A stretch of 64,000 nt of DNA, taken from contig NZ_CP065373.1 in the NCBI RefSeq assembly GCF_015710575.1, forward strand, positions 744,001 to 808,000. The letters are read 5' to 3'. Under the pieces are notes generated by a model, which saw only the letters and a list, made by a program, of their open reading frames with translations, had not been told where the DNA came from and searched no databases. Source of the DNA: Mycolicibacterium mengxianglii. GTDB lineage: Bacteria; Actinomycetota; Actinomycetes; Mycobacteriales; Mycobacteriaceae. Below are positions 1 to 8,422 of the stretch, piece after piece (positions within the stretch are counted from its first letter, which is position 1; every line of letters starts with the position of its first letter). Position numbers and translations under genes: made by a program.

Positions 1-519
1 GATCTATACAACGAGAGCGATGCGGAACTGCAGGCCGACCGAGCGCGCTGCGTGGCGGCGCTGGAGGCCTTCAACGCGGCGCGATTTCAGAGTGCGCAGT
101 GGTACTCCTCCCTGAACGCGCTGTTAGGCGGCATCGGCACCGACTCGGTTATCCGTGGGCCGATAACGTGCGACTATGGCAAGAACGTCTACATCGGCGA
201 CCGCACCTTCATTAATTACGATTGCATCCTCATGGACTGCGCTGAGATTTACATCGGAGACGACGTCCTTATCGGGCCGCGGTCACAGCTCATCACTGGC
301 CTTCACCCGTTGGATATGAAGGCGCGCGCCTCAGGCTTGGAATCAGCCGCTCCGGTCCGGATCGAGAACAATGCGTGGTTAGCGTCGAGCGTAATTGTCC
401 TGCCAGGTATCACAATTGGTGAAGGAGCTGTGGTCGGGGCTGGCAGCGTCGTCACCAAGGACGTTCCGCCGAAGGTTCTCGCCGCTGGTAATCCATGCCG
501 TGTGATCCGCGAAATCTGA
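1..519 (+). CDS. Sugar O-acetyltransferase, maltose/galactoside type (5'-truncated)
   Basis: The reading frame is open from base 1, and the residues before the first in-window GTG (52) already look like the family N-terminus (LYNESDAEL, then ADRARC and EAFNA), so the true start lies upstream of the window. The rest is a left-handed beta-helix of hexapeptide repeats ending in the usual GAGSVVTKDVPP...AGNPCRVIR tail. The TGLHPLD segment contains the histidine that acts as general base in the LacA/Maa/NodL family, which moves acetyl from acetyl-CoA to a sugar hydroxyl. Family membership is clear. The sugar acceptor cannot be told. The protein is cytosolic, with no signal peptide seen in the available part. 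Confidence 0.9.
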   Translation, partial: DLYNESDAELQADRARCVAALEAFNAARFQSAQWYSSLNALLGGIGTDSVIRGPITCDYGKNVYIGDRTFINYDCILMDCAEIYIGDDVLIGPRSQLITGLHPLDMKARASGLESAAPVRIENNAWLASSVIVLPGITIGEGAVVGAGSVVTKDVPPKVLAAGNPCRVIREI

Positions 520-667
520 GTGTGCAGCATGCGGACCAGCAGGCCGGGTCGCGGTGGCGTGAAGTCACGGCACACACCGCACCGGGAATTCGTCGCCGCT
601 GACGGCCCGATCCCGAACTTCGGGCCCGATGCTGTTCTCCACCACGTCGCGGTGTGAGGATGCACCC

Positions 668-2194
668 ATGGTGACCTTGGACCGATTGGTCAATGTGCTC
701 GGGGGAACCGGTGTTCGGCTGCGCTTCTGCGCGGTGCCGCGCAGCAGTGAACTGCGCAGTGTGGCGCTGCCCGAAACCGTCGGCGATCGCGGCGTGGTGA
801 CCGGGGACGTCCTGCTGGCGACGGGTGCGAGTTCGGTCGAGGAGGCCGTGGCCTGGGCAGTGGCGGCGAAAGCGGTTGTCGTGCTGTTCCGCGGTGAGAC
901 CGACGGCCCTGTTGCACTTGACGACGCCCCCGTGGCGGTGATGACCGTGGACCCTGACGTCGCCTGGAGTGAGCTGGCCGCGGTGGTCTACGGGCTGGTG
1001 CTGGAGGGCCGGGAGACCGAATCGGGGCGCGGGCCCACCGACCTGTTCGCCCTAGCCGACAGCGTTGCCGATGCCGTGGGCGCCGCGGTGACCATCGAGG
1101 ACCGGCTCTCCCAGGTGCTGGCCTACTCGCGACTGCAGCAGGACGCCGATGACGCGCGGGTGCAGACGATTCTGCGCCGTGAACCTCCGCAGGAGCTGCG
1201 GGCTCTGCTCGAGCAGCGCGGGGTGTTCACGCATCTGGCGAAAAGTGATGCGCCGCTGTTTGTTCCAGGAGATCCGTCGCGCAACTTCTCCGGCCGGATG
1301 GTGGTGGCGGCGCGCGCGGGCCGCCAGCTGCTCGGGTCGGTGTGGGTGAGCACGCCGGCGCCCCTACAGGGACGTCGGCTCTCGGCGTTGGTCGACGGCG
1401 GCCAGACCGTGGCCGTGCACCTGTTGCGTTCGCGGGCCAGCGCCGATCTGGAACGTCAGGTCGAGTCCGAGCTGGTGCTGCGCCTGCTCGAAGGTGCCGC
1501 CGATGCGGCCACGGTGGCCAGCCGGCTCGGGTTGGCGCCGGACCTGTTGCGGGTGATCGCGGTGCGTGGCTATCTCGATGACGATCGCGACGCGGTGCTG
1601 TTGCAACTGTTCGAGCAGGCGACCGCCGGCTTCGGGTGGTCGCGGCCCGGCCGTAGCGCGCTGGCCGGTAACACCGTGTACACCGTGCTGCCGGCCGGGG
1701 ACGTGGCCACCGCTCGGCGGTGGATCAGCGCGCTGCGCGCGGCGTTGCCCGAGCAGGCCACGGTGTCGGCGGGGATCAGCAGCGCAGTCACCGCCGCCGA
1801 AGCGGCGATCGCCCGCGCCGAGGCCGACGAATGCCTGGCGTTGCACGAGGTGCGGTCCTCGACCGGTCCGGCTCCGGCCTATGAGGAAGCCTGGCATGAC
1901 GTGCTGCTGCAACGGCTGCGCACGGCGGCGCGCGCGGGCCGGGTGCCTGACCGGGGGCCCGTCGCCGAGTTGCGTCGCCACGATCGTGAGAACTCGACGC
2001 AGTACGTGGTGACCTTGCGCGCCTGGTTGGAGGCGATGGGCGACCTGGCGCAGGCCGGCGCCGCGCTGGGCGTGCACGAAAACACGATCCGCTACCGGCT
2101 GCGCAAGATGACCGAGGTGGCCGCCCTGGACCTGAAGGATCCCGGCACGCGGGTCGCGTTGATCGTCGAACTGGCCGCCGCTGACCCCACCTGA
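668..2194 (+). CDS. PucR-family transcriptional regulator
   Basis: A 508-aa regulator. The start is set at ATG 668 because GAGGA lies 7 bases upstream; an in-frame ATG at 629 has no comparable site. Residues about 1-120 form the N-terminal PucR sensor region, the middle is the GGDEF-like fold typical of the family, and the C-terminus holds the PucR helix-turn-helix (LGVHENTIRYRLRKM). Members respond to purine, amino-acid or related nitrogen compounds and usually control an adjacent gene. The flavin amino-acid oxidoreductase 120 bp downstream on the same strand is the obvious target. The effector is not predictable from the sequence. Confidence 0.9.
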   Translation: MVTLDRLVNVLGGTGVRLRFCAVPRSSELRSVALPETVGDRGVVTGDVLLATGASSVEEAVAWAVAAKAVVVLFRGETDGPVALDDAPVAVMTVDPDVAWSELAAVVYGLVLEGRETESGRGPTDLFALADSVADAVGAAVTIEDRLSQVLAYSRLQQDADDARVQTILRREPPQELRALLEQRGVFTHLAKSDAPLFVPGDPSRNFSGRMVVAARAGRQLLGSVWVSTPAPLQGRRLSALVDGGQTVAVHLLRSRASADLERQVESELVLRLLEGAADAATVASRLGLAPDLLRVIAVRGYLDDDRDAVLLQLFEQATAGFGWSRPGRSALAGNTVYTVLPAGDVATARRWISALRAALPEQATVSAGISSAVTAAEAAIARAEADECLALHEVRSSTGPAPAYEEAWHDVLLQRLRTAARAGRVPDRGPVAELRRHDRENSTQYVVTLRAWLEAMGDLAQAGAALGVHENTIRYRLRKMTEVAALDLKDPGTRVALIVELAAADPT

Positions 2195-2214
2195 CCTGAC
2201 TAACTGTAGGATCC

Positions 2215-2241
2215 CGACAAAAGTGCCGCACCGCGTTGTCG
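2215..2241. promoter_or_regulatory. Possible operator (CGACAA ... TTGTCG)
   Basis: Two 6-bp inverted half-sites, CGACAA at 2215-2220 and TTGTCG at 2236-2241, lie between the PucR gene and the flavoenzyme gene. The half-sites resemble the GACAA/TTGTC arms of the perfect palindrome beside the second PucR gene at 63.4 kb. The 15-base spacer is long, so this is only a candidate. Confidence 0.3.
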
Positions 2242-2314
2242 TAATCCGGCAATCCAAGCCCGCTGTCCTGCGACATCCTGGGAGTTCAAGAGCAACAGGG
2301 TGTGGAGGTGTGTG

Positions 2315-3568
2315 GTGGGCAGCGACGTGCAGATCGACGGTGGACCGCGGTCGGTGGTTGTCGTCGGCGCGGGCATCGTCGGGTTGTCGACGGCGTGGTT
2401 CCTGCAGGAGCGTGGTGTGGAGGTCACGGTGGTGGATCGCACCGGTGTGGCCGCCGGAGCGTCCTGGGGCAACGCGGGCTGGGTGGCCCCGGGGCTGAGC
2501 ATGCCGCTGAATCAGCCGGCGATCCTGCGTTACGGGCTCTCGGCGTTGCGCGACCCGAACGCGCCGCTGCACATTCCGATGACCGCCGACGCCCGGCTGT
2601 GGGCGTTCCTGCTGCGGTTCGCCGCGCAGTGCCGCAGTTCGTCGTGGCGCCGCGCGGTCCGCGCCAACCTGCCGCTCAACGACGAGTGCATCGAGGCCTA
2701 CGACGTGCTCGTCGGCAATGGGGTGGATGCGCCCGTCACCGACGGTCCGATCACCGCCGTCTTCCGGACCCCTCGACAGGCCGCGCACCTGCTGCATGAA
2801 GTGTCGCTGATGCAGGACTGCGGACAGCACATCACCGCAACGACGCTGTCGGAAAGCGCGCTGCGCGAACATGTTCCGCTGGCCTCACCGGCAATCACCA
2901 CCGCGGTGAACATCGAGAACCAGCGGTTCGTCGATCCGGGCCGCTTCGTGCAGGCCCTGGCCCGGTCGGTGCAGCAGCGCGGCGGGGCCATCGTCACCGC
3001 CGACGTGCGGGACGTGCGCAGGTCCGGATCGCGGGTCACCGTGGATGCCCGCTCCGGTGACGTGCTGGCCGCCGAGGCCGCGGTGATCGCCACCGGGGCA
3101 TGGCTGCCGAAGTTGGCCTGGGGTCGGGTGCGTCAGCCGGTGCAAGCCGGGCGCGGCTACTCATTCACCGTGCCGATCGACCGGCCCATGCCCGCGCCGA
3201 TCTATCTGCCCGACGTGCGGGTGGCGTGTACGCCGTATCGCGGCGCGATGCGGGTGGCCGGAACCATGGAGTTCCGCAGTCCGGATGCGCCGCTGGTGCC
3301 CGAACGGGTGGCGGCCATCGTCGATTCCACCAGTCCGCTGCTCGACGGCGTGCGCTGGGAGGAGCGCAGTGACGTCTGGGTGGGCCCGCGCCCGCTGACC
3401 CCCGACGGGCGCCCGGTGATCGGGCCGATCGGGCCGCGGGTGTATGTCGCTGGCGGACACGGGATGTGGGGCTTGGCGCAGGGGCCGATCACCGGCCGGC
3501 TGCTGGCCGAGCAGATCACCACGGGCAAGACGCCGACCGCGCTCGAGCCGTTCGATCCCGCGCGCTGA
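2315..3568 (+). CDS. FAD-dependent amino-acid oxidoreductase (DadA / D-amino acid dehydrogenase family)
   Basis: A 417-aa DAO-type flavoprotein. The N-terminal dinucleotide-binding motif VVVVGAGIVGLSTAWFL is followed by the ASWGNAGWVAPG segment typical of D-amino-acid dehydrogenases and glycine-oxidase-like enzymes. The C-terminal GPRPLTPDGRPVIGP and GGHGMWGLAQGP segments form the second FAD-contact region. GGAGG at 2304-2308 suits GTG 2315; GTG 2300 or 2312 remain possible. It probably oxidises an amine or D-amino acid and passes electrons to the respiratory chain. The PucR gene upstream suggests induction by its substrate. DadA proper is not proven; a proline- or sarcosine-type substrate is equally open. 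Confidence 0.85.
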   Translation: MGSDVQIDGGPRSVVVVGAGIVGLSTAWFLQERGVEVTVVDRTGVAAGASWGNAGWVAPGLSMPLNQPAILRYGLSALRDPNAPLHIPMTADARLWAFLLRFAAQCRSSSWRRAVRANLPLNDECIEAYDVLVGNGVDAPVTDGPITAVFRTPRQAAHLLHEVSLMQDCGQHITATTLSESALREHVPLASPAITTAVNIENQRFVDPGRFVQALARSVQQRGGAIVTADVRDVRRSGSRVTVDARSGDVLAAEAAVIATGAWLPKLAWGRVRQPVQAGRGYSFTVPIDRPMPAPIYLPDVRVACTPYRGAMRVAGTMEFRSPDAPLVPERVAAIVDSTSPLLDGVRWEERSDVWVGPRPLTPDGRPVIGPIGPRVYVAGGHGMWGLAQGPITGRLLAEQITTGKTPTALEPFDPAR

Positions 3569-3613
3569 GCCCGTGGGACCGCACTGACCAACGCCCTTGA
3601 CGGGGCGTGCCCC

Positions 3614-3650
3614 GTCGTCCGGGGCGGTGAATCCACCCGCCCCGGACGAC
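3614..3650 (+). terminator. Strong GC hairpin after the flavoenzyme gene
   Basis: A perfect 14-bp stem (3614-3627 with 3637-3650) and a 9-base loop lie 45 bp past the stop codon. No T-run follows, as is common in mycobacteria. A second, shorter palindrome (GACGGGGC at 3599-3606 with GCCCCGTC at 3609-3616) shares bases with it, so the two hairpins exclude each other. Confidence 0.55.
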
Positions 3651-3693
3651 AACATACCCGCAGGTTCCGGCCTGCTGATGAAGGAGAACTGAC

Positions 3694-4164
3694 ATGACGA
3701 CAACACAGCGGGTGTGGATTTCCGAGCACGCCCACCAACGACTGCGCGACGAGCTCGTCGAGTTGCAGTCCCTGCACCGCGATGGCGGTGTCGACGCCGC
3801 AGATCCCAACCTGGTGGTCATCCAACAGGCCCGCCGCAGCCGGATCCAGCAGATCCACGACCTGCTGGTCAACGCCGTGGTCGGGGAGGACCCGCCCAAC
3901 GACGGGGTCGCCGAGCCCGGCATGGTGCTGACGGTCCGCTATGACGACACCGGCGACACCGAGACGTTCTTATTGGGGGTGCGCGGTTCCGAACACGGCG
4001 AGCTGGAGATCTACTCCGTCGAATCACCTTTGGGCACAGCACTTCTGGGTGCGCGGACTGGGCAGCAGCGCAGCTACCTGACCCCGGGTGGCGCCACGGT
4101 GGCGATCACCCTGCTCGAGGCGCTGCCCTACGGTGTGCACCGCCGTGCGGGGGCCGTCGCGTAG
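3694..4164 (+). CDS. GreA/GreB-family transcription factor
   Basis: A 156-aa protein that starts at ATG 3694 behind AAGGAGAA. The N-terminal half is helical, rich in Arg/Gln/Glu, and resembles the coiled-coil of Gre factors. The C-terminal half (residues about 75-150) is the FKBP-like GreA/GreB domain, recognisable by YSVESPLGTALLGARTG near the end. Such proteins bind the secondary channel of RNA polymerase and either rescue backtracked complexes or act as non-cleaving competitors. The coiled-coil tip lacks an obvious paired acidic cleavage motif, so a Rnk- or CarD-like modulatory role is possible. It is monocistronic behind a hairpin. Confidence 0.8.
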   Translation: MTTTQRVWISEHAHQRLRDELVELQSLHRDGGVDAADPNLVVIQQARRSRIQQIHDLLVNAVVGEDPPNDGVAEPGMVLTVRYDDTGDTETFLLGVRGSEHGELEIYSVESPLGTALLGARTGQQRSYLTPGGATVAITLLEALPYGVHRRAGAVA

Positions 4165-4182
4165 GTGTGAGCCGGTGGACGG

Positions 4183-4539
4183 TCATTGGCCGTAGGTGTA
4201 TCGCAGGTTGGCGTTGATGAGTTCGTTGAGCCGGTGTCGCATGTGCGCGATCACGGTGGTGTCGAGCAACGAGGTGTCCACGTAGAGCGTCCAGCGCAGG
4301 TCGGTTCCACCACGGTCGGCGGCCAGGTCGAAGCGCACGGAGGCGTCGGGGCACTGCGGCCACAGTGACGACCAGACAACGTAGTTGGGTCGCTCGGAGT
4401 CAATGACGGTCGGGGCGATCTCGTCGTCTCGAAGGTCGAGCCACGGGCGCACCGGTTGACGGTGGGGGTCGCAGAGATCGTCGAACACCACTGGCGGTGG
4501 TGCGGGCTGGTTGCGGTGATGAGATCCGGCTTCGTTCAT
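4183..4539 (-). CDS. Conserved hypothetical protein, SRPBCC-like
   Basis: A 118-aa protein with no signal peptide or membrane segment. The alternating pattern (NYVVWSSLWPQCPDASVRFDL, then DLRWTLYVDT) followed by a C-terminal helix (IAHMRHRLNELINANLRY) fits the beta-sheet and long C-terminal helix of START/SRPBCC lipid- or ligand-binding proteins, but it is short for that fold. It is convergent with the Gre-like gene (18 bp apart) and divergent from the DUF4239 gene. No function can be assigned. Confidence 0.6.
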   Translation of the reverse strand: MNEAGSHHRNQPAPPPVVFDDLCDPHRQPVRPWLDLRDDEIAPTVIDSERPNYVVWSSLWPQCPDASVRFDLAADRGGTDLRWTLYVDTSLLDTTVIAHMRHRLNELINANLRYTYGQ

Positions 4540-4733
4540 CCTCTCCTGGATACCGCAATCTCGGCTCGCCTGTCTCGCTTACGGGCCGGGTGCCTGTGGC
4601 CGATTTGTGTCCTATTCGCATGGCCCCAACCGCGACGGTCTCCTACAGTCGAGAAGCCCGCCAGCTAGCAACGTCTGGCGCGAGCGGGTAACTGCGCCCG
4701 CCCGAGTGCCCGGCGCGGCCGTAGGAGAGCTGA

Positions 4734-5519
4734 GTGATTAGTCAATGGCTGGTCAGCAACCTTCCGTCGTGGTTGCTCTTGCTGGGCATCATCATCGTCG
4801 TCGCAGGCGGATCAGTGCTGATCCAAACGCTTGTGCGCCGTAAGTTCCCCAGCCTCAAGGGCGAAGAGCACAACGACGTCATCAAGTTTGCGTTCGGGGT
4901 GATCGGCTTCGTGTTCGCGTTCTTCCTGGGCTTCGTCGTTTCCGCAATGTGGGGACAGATCGGCAATGCGGACGCAAGAGCGCGCACCGAAGGCGCGGCG
5001 GGTGTGCAGCTGGCCCGCAACGCCACGGTGTTCGACCAGCCTGACAGCGACAGGATCCGGAAGGCGCTGCTGGATTATCAGCAGGCGGCGTTGGTTGAAT
5101 GGAACGAAAACGCCACGGGCGGTTCCTACCCCGAGGCTGACGACGCATTGACGCGACTCTATTCGGCGTACGAACAGGTCCAAGCGCGTACCGATGCTCA
5201 AAAGACTTTGCTGTCAGCCTCTTTCAACAATCTGGACAGCCTCAGTCAGGCCCGTACGCAACGAGTGCTGCAAGCGCGCACAGATACCGGACCACCGTGG
5301 TCATTGTGGGCGGTCATTTGGCTGACCAGTGCCCTCCTTCTGGCGTGCGCCATCATTTACGACGTCAAGAAGCCCTCCACGCACTACTCGATGGTGGCCA
5401 TCCTGGGTGTGCTGGTGGCGGCGAACCTGTTCCTGGTCATGGAACTCTCACACCCATTCCTCGGCGACATCGGGACTTCCTCAGAGCCCTTGAAAGAGGT
5501 CATCCGGCAGTTGTCGTGA
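4734..5519 (+). CDS. DUF4239 membrane protein
   Basis: A 261-aa protein starting at GTG 4734 behind AGGAG. Two N-terminal membrane helices (residues about 10-32 and 48-70) are followed by a soluble segment of about 120 residues, then two C-terminal helices (about 190-208 and 218-238). This 2+2 arrangement around a cytosolic helical region is that of DUF4239, a bestrophin-like family whose function is not established. No linked partner is visible. Family call good, function unknown. Confidence 0.8.
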   Translation: MISQWLVSNLPSWLLLLGIIIVVAGGSVLIQTLVRRKFPSLKGEEHNDVIKFAFGVIGFVFAFFLGFVVSAMWGQIGNADARARTEGAAGVQLARNATVFDQPDSDRIRKALLDYQQAALVEWNENATGGSYPEADDALTRLYSAYEQVQARTDAQKTLLSASFNNLDSLSQARTQRVLQARTDTGPPWSLWAVIWLTSALLLACAIIYDVKKPSTHYSMVAILGVLVAANLFLVMELSHPFLGDIGTSSEPLKEVIRQLS

Positions 5520-5565
5520 GCCGGCTCCCCGGGTGCACGCCGCCACAGACGAAGGGTTCGGGTGA

Positions 5566-5681
5566 CAAGATTCCTGGAAGTACGGGTTCATCAACCCGAA
5601 CGTGTTCAAGGATCTGATCTCGCATTGTCGTCCAATGGAGAACCTGGGCGGGTCGCTGGCCTATGAGGTGCCGAAAGTCCA
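5566..5681 (+). pseudogene. Short coding-like fragment (possible gene remnant)
   Basis: Between the DUF4239 stop and the next gene, frame 1 of this stretch reads WKYGFINPNVFKDLIS then RPMENLGGSLAYE, which has protein-like composition. It has no start codon or ribosome site and stops soon after. It looks like a remnant of a gene cut by a rearrangement near 5680. The parent family was not identified. Confidence 0.25.
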
Positions 5682-6278
5682 TTGCACATCGGGTTTTCTC
5701 GGTTTATCCAGTTGCACCGACCTCCCGCTGGTGCTTGCGGGGCCGTCTACATCCGGCAAGGCCTGAGCGCAGCGGGGATCAAGCCGCGGTGGCGACTCGC
5801 GGACCCAGACGAGCTGACCGGAGATCTCACGAGCGGAGATACGTTCAAGTCGTATCTCCGGTACAACGCAGCCGCTATCAAGTCGCGCCCAGACTCTGCC
5901 TCGATCATCGTTGTGCGCGATTGGGAAACCAAGGACGAAGAGACCTACACGAAGCACCTCAAAGGGCACGCGCATTCGAAGGCAGTCACGATGCCCGAAA
6001 GCATGTGCACTCCCGGACTCGGCAAGGGTTGGGCTGGCATAGAACGCTACCTGCCGGTCAACTTCATCGAGTCGCTAGTCCCGGACGAGGACCTTCTTCG
6101 ACGCGGAAATGGCTCTGATCGAACCAGAAAAGCCATGCTGGAGAACCACAAACGAGCAATGGCGCGACAATTCGACGTCACGGTCTTCCCCGCGCCGAAC
6201 CTGGTCGAGCTTGCTCGTTGGATCGATGATCAGGTGGCGACGGTGCTGGACAAGATTCCAACGGAAGCATTCTTCTGA
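5682..6278 (+). CDS. Hypothetical protein, possible TOPRIM-like
   Basis: A frame of 198 aa; TTG 5682 is the first usable start and there is no good ribosome site, so it may be a truncated gene. The recognisable features are a hydrophobic strand ending in an acidic pair (IIVVRDWETKD, near residue 75) and a later KGWAGIERYLP segment. Both resemble the C-terminal TOPRIM-like nuclease regions that follow ATPases in OLD-type or DUF4435-type anti-phage genes. That reading is inference only. The region just upstream looks like debris of another gene, which fits loss of an N-terminal part. Confidence 0.4.
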   Translation: MHIGFSRFIQLHRPPAGACGAVYIRQGLSAAGIKPRWRLADPDELTGDLTSGDTFKSYLRYNAAAIKSRPDSASIIVVRDWETKDEETYTKHLKGHAHSKAVTMPESMCTPGLGKGWAGIERYLPVNFIESLVPDEDLLRRGNGSDRTRKAMLENHKRAMARQFDVTVFPAPNLVELARWIDDQVATVLDKIPTEAFF

Positions 6279-6952
6279 TCGCACATTGAGCTGCTACGAC
6301 GGGTCATATCGGCGATCCGGGTGACATCCGCCGTGGGCACATTTCCAGGCTGTGTCAGCTCCGGTTAAATGCGCAGCCTGTCCGACAACCAATCAAAATT
6401 CAGCTGCAGTTGACAGGGCCCGGGTGCCGTCCTTCTGATGCTTCGTTGGGGCGTCCAGTTGACCTGCCCTGCAGCCATCCACGACAAGATTGGCGACGTT
6501 CGCGGCCTCGCAACCGTCGCATACCGATGCTACAAGTGCACCGGAAACGGAAGCGTAACAATTTCATCCGTCGATAACTGGCCAACTGTTACTGGCGGAC
6601 AGGTCGTATCCGAGTGGGTCGAATTGGCCTGCGCCTCGCCGCTTGTCACTGGTGCTGAGCTTCACCCGCATACGCTGATGGGTTAGGGCGCTTGTGCCCC
6701 ACTTCGGAGCCATTCGCCAATCTCCATTTCACTGGCGGAGAGTAAGCCGCGCACTGCGCTGTCTGTGCGCCATGACGGGTCTTGGGGTTCGATGACTCGC
6801 CGAAGCTGCGAAGGCCGGTTCAGGAAGGTGGTGAAGGTCCGCGCTACGGAACGCCCCTCGGCGATGACCTGAGGCTGCTGGTGTGGTTGCTGGTTGCGTC
6901 GCTCACCACGCCGGGCCACGCAGGCGTCGGGCACCGGTTTACGATCCGGCGC
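6279..6952. other. Non-coding or decayed stretch
   Basis: No convincing gene in 674 bases. An 82-codon frame at 6438-6686 (+) has no ribosome site and atypical codon use. A 57-codon extension ahead of the SHOCT gene is also unconvincing. I see no repeats, IS ends or tRNA. Confidence 0.4.
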
Positions 6953-7813
6953 ATGGGCATAGTGAAAAACTCGTCTACCCGCATCCTGGCTCCGTATGAG
7001 AGCGCGTACCACGCAGTGGTCGCCGCGTTCCAGGCCGCCGGGATCGACGTCACTGTAGCCGGCAACCCAATCGTTGGTGAGGTGCAAAGGTCCCTGCGAA
7101 AGAATCGCTGGGCCGCCACGGTGACTGCGGCCCTCCGTCCAGAGACGCCGACTACGACCATCGTCGAATGGTCCGTGGACATGCAGGGCGGCAAGCATAG
7201 TGAGCTGCGTGGAGAGATCCTCGACGCCCTCAAAGCGCCGGTCGACTACATCGGAACGCCGGGCGACGACCGCGGCGTGGGGGTCGACGACCACGGCGTG
7301 GGGGACGCGCTCAGCCGACTGGGGAAGATGGGCCGAGTCTTCGGCGCTCTTGAGGCGAGCGCTCTTGCCGACTTCGTGCAACCCGACGAGCGAGTCGTGG
7401 AGCTCGCCCAGGGCATCTACGGTAAGCACCAGGGGATGCTGGTACTGACCACGCAGCGGCTGTTCTTCTTCGACGTGGGCCTCATACGTGCGGCAGTCGA
7501 GGAGTTCGACTTCAAGGCGATCGGCTCCTTGGGGTTCTCGACGAAACTGAGTGGCGAGACGATCAACATCTCAATCTCGGGGCGCTCCGCGGAAATCAAG
7601 CAGATCGCGCATGGTCGTGGCGCGGCGTTCGTCGCGGCGTTTCGGCGAGTGCGGTCCGAGGCCGCCACAGCCGCATCGGCGCCCGCGCAGCCGACGGCGC
7701 CTGCACTGGACCTGGCAGACCAGATCCGCAAGCTGAGCGAGCTGCACAGCGCTGGGATCCTCACCGACGACGAGTTCAACACGAAGAAGGCGGACCTCCT
7801 TTCGCGCATGTGA
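6953..7813 (+). CDS. PH-like domain protein with C-terminal SHOCT domain
   Basis: A 286-aa protein; ATG 6953 is preferred to the upstream frame because conserved-looking sequence begins there. Residues about 1-100 are a small alpha/beta domain. Residues about 130-215 (GKHQGMLVLTTQRLFFFDVG onward) are a bacterial pleckstrin-homology-like fold. An Ala/Pro linker follows, then a SHOCT tail (IRKLSELHSAGILTDDEF). SHOCT is a short oligomerisation or tethering helix pair often seen on accessory and phage-linked proteins. There is no catalytic motif. It sits immediately upstream of an integrase fragment and the tRNA hot spot, so it may itself be acquired. Confidence 0.75.
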   Translation: MGIVKNSSTRILAPYESAYHAVVAAFQAAGIDVTVAGNPIVGEVQRSLRKNRWAATVTAALRPETPTTTIVEWSVDMQGGKHSELRGEILDALKAPVDYIGTPGDDRGVGVDDHGVGDALSRLGKMGRVFGALEASALADFVQPDERVVELAQGIYGKHQGMLVLTTQRLFFFDVGLIRAAVEEFDFKAIGSLGFSTKLSGETINISISGRSAEIKQIAHGRGAAFVAAFRRVRSEAATAASAPAQPTAPALDLADQIRKLSELHSAGILTDDEFNTKKADLLSRM

Positions 7814-7865
7814 CCACAAGCCAGCGGACAACGGCTCGGGCATGCACCGAAGAGAAGGGCGGGCC

Positions 7866-7989
7866 TGTGACATTCACGCCACCGCCGCGATGGCGCTCGA
7901 CCGGTACGGTCACCTGCCCAAAGACGATTTGAGCGGTGGCTGACGCGTTGGGCAAGGCCATCAACAACGTTGCGGTAGGCCGGACTTAG
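7866..7989 (+). pseudogene. Tyrosine integrase C-terminal fragment, frameshifted
   Basis: The translation contains MALDRYGHLPKDDL, the region around the catalytic tyrosine of phage-type integrases. A one-base frameshift at about 7931 follows, and then VADALGKAINNVAVG, the usual downstream helix, up to TAG 7987. No other integrase sequence remains upstream. It ends 41 bp before the tRNA, on the tRNA 5' side, so it is not the integrase of the island on the 3' side. Confidence 0.6.
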
Positions 7990-8030
7990 AGTGAGGCCGA
8001 AACAGCCTGAAGTACGCTCTGAACTGCAAC

Positions 8031-8104
8031 GCCCCCATAGCCCAATTGGCAGAGGCAGCGGACTTAAAATCCGCACAGTGTCGGTTCGAGTCCGACTGGG
8101 GGCA
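8031..8104 (+). tRNA. tRNA with anticodon UAA (Leu by anticodon)
   Basis: A cloverleaf folds by eye. The acceptor is 8031-8037 with 8097-8103, the D-arm starts at 8040, the anticodon stem is GCGGA/TCCGC, and the loop CTTAAAA has the anticodon at 8065-8067 (TAA). The variable loop is 5 bases (ACAGT), the T-stem is GTCGG/CCGAC and the discriminator is A. CCA is not encoded. Bacterial tRNA-Leu normally has a long variable arm, so the short one is unexpected. The 3' 46 bases are duplicated at 13220-13266, which marks it as an integration target. Confidence 0.85.
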
Positions 8105-8105
8105 C
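8059..8105. repeat. attL: 47-bp direct repeat within the tRNA 3' part
   Basis: Identical over 47 bases to 13220-13266. It covers the anticodon loop, T-arm and acceptor end of the tRNA plus one base. The repeat breaks on both sides (GGGCAT follows here, CGGTCT follows the other copy). This is the usual core of a tRNA-targeting tyrosine integrase. Confidence 0.9.
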
Positions 8106-8177
8106 GGGCATCTTATTCCAGCTATATGGCTATAAGTAGTGCTACTAGCGGGGCTGCTAGGTGGTCGGATTTGAGTT

Positions 8178-8225
8178 CCAACAGCACGCCAACAGCGCAA
8201 CAATGTACGGTACAAAATCCAGCAA
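8178..8225. repeat. Island end sequence with CCAACAGC repeats, shared with 18960-19007
   Basis: This 48-bp stretch contains two tandem CCAACAGC units and a palindrome TGTACGGTACA at 8204-8214. It aligns, with most positions identical, to 18960-19007. Tandem short repeats close to an att site are typical of arm-type integrase binding sites, which is a plausible but unproven role. The rest of 8106-8422 carries no gene. Confidence 0.5.
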
Positions 8226-8422
8226 ACTCGCACAATTCTCTGCAGAAGGAAATTCCTAGTCGCGTCTACTCGATTCCCCGACCGCTCTGGGGCAGTTAGA
8301 CCTGGGAGTGCGGCCCGCTGGTGGACGTACGCCACAGCGCCAGCGCGGGGCATTGCCGCAGTTCACCAGTCAACGCGCCAAGCGTGTCGTATCGAACGTG
8401 CGTGCGACCACGGCAAGGTAAA

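Noticed and set aside
1364..2872. 502-codon minus-strand frame across the PucR and flavoenzyme genes
   Set aside because: It overlaps two well-supported genes, is Arg/His/Gly/Gln-rich and matches no family.
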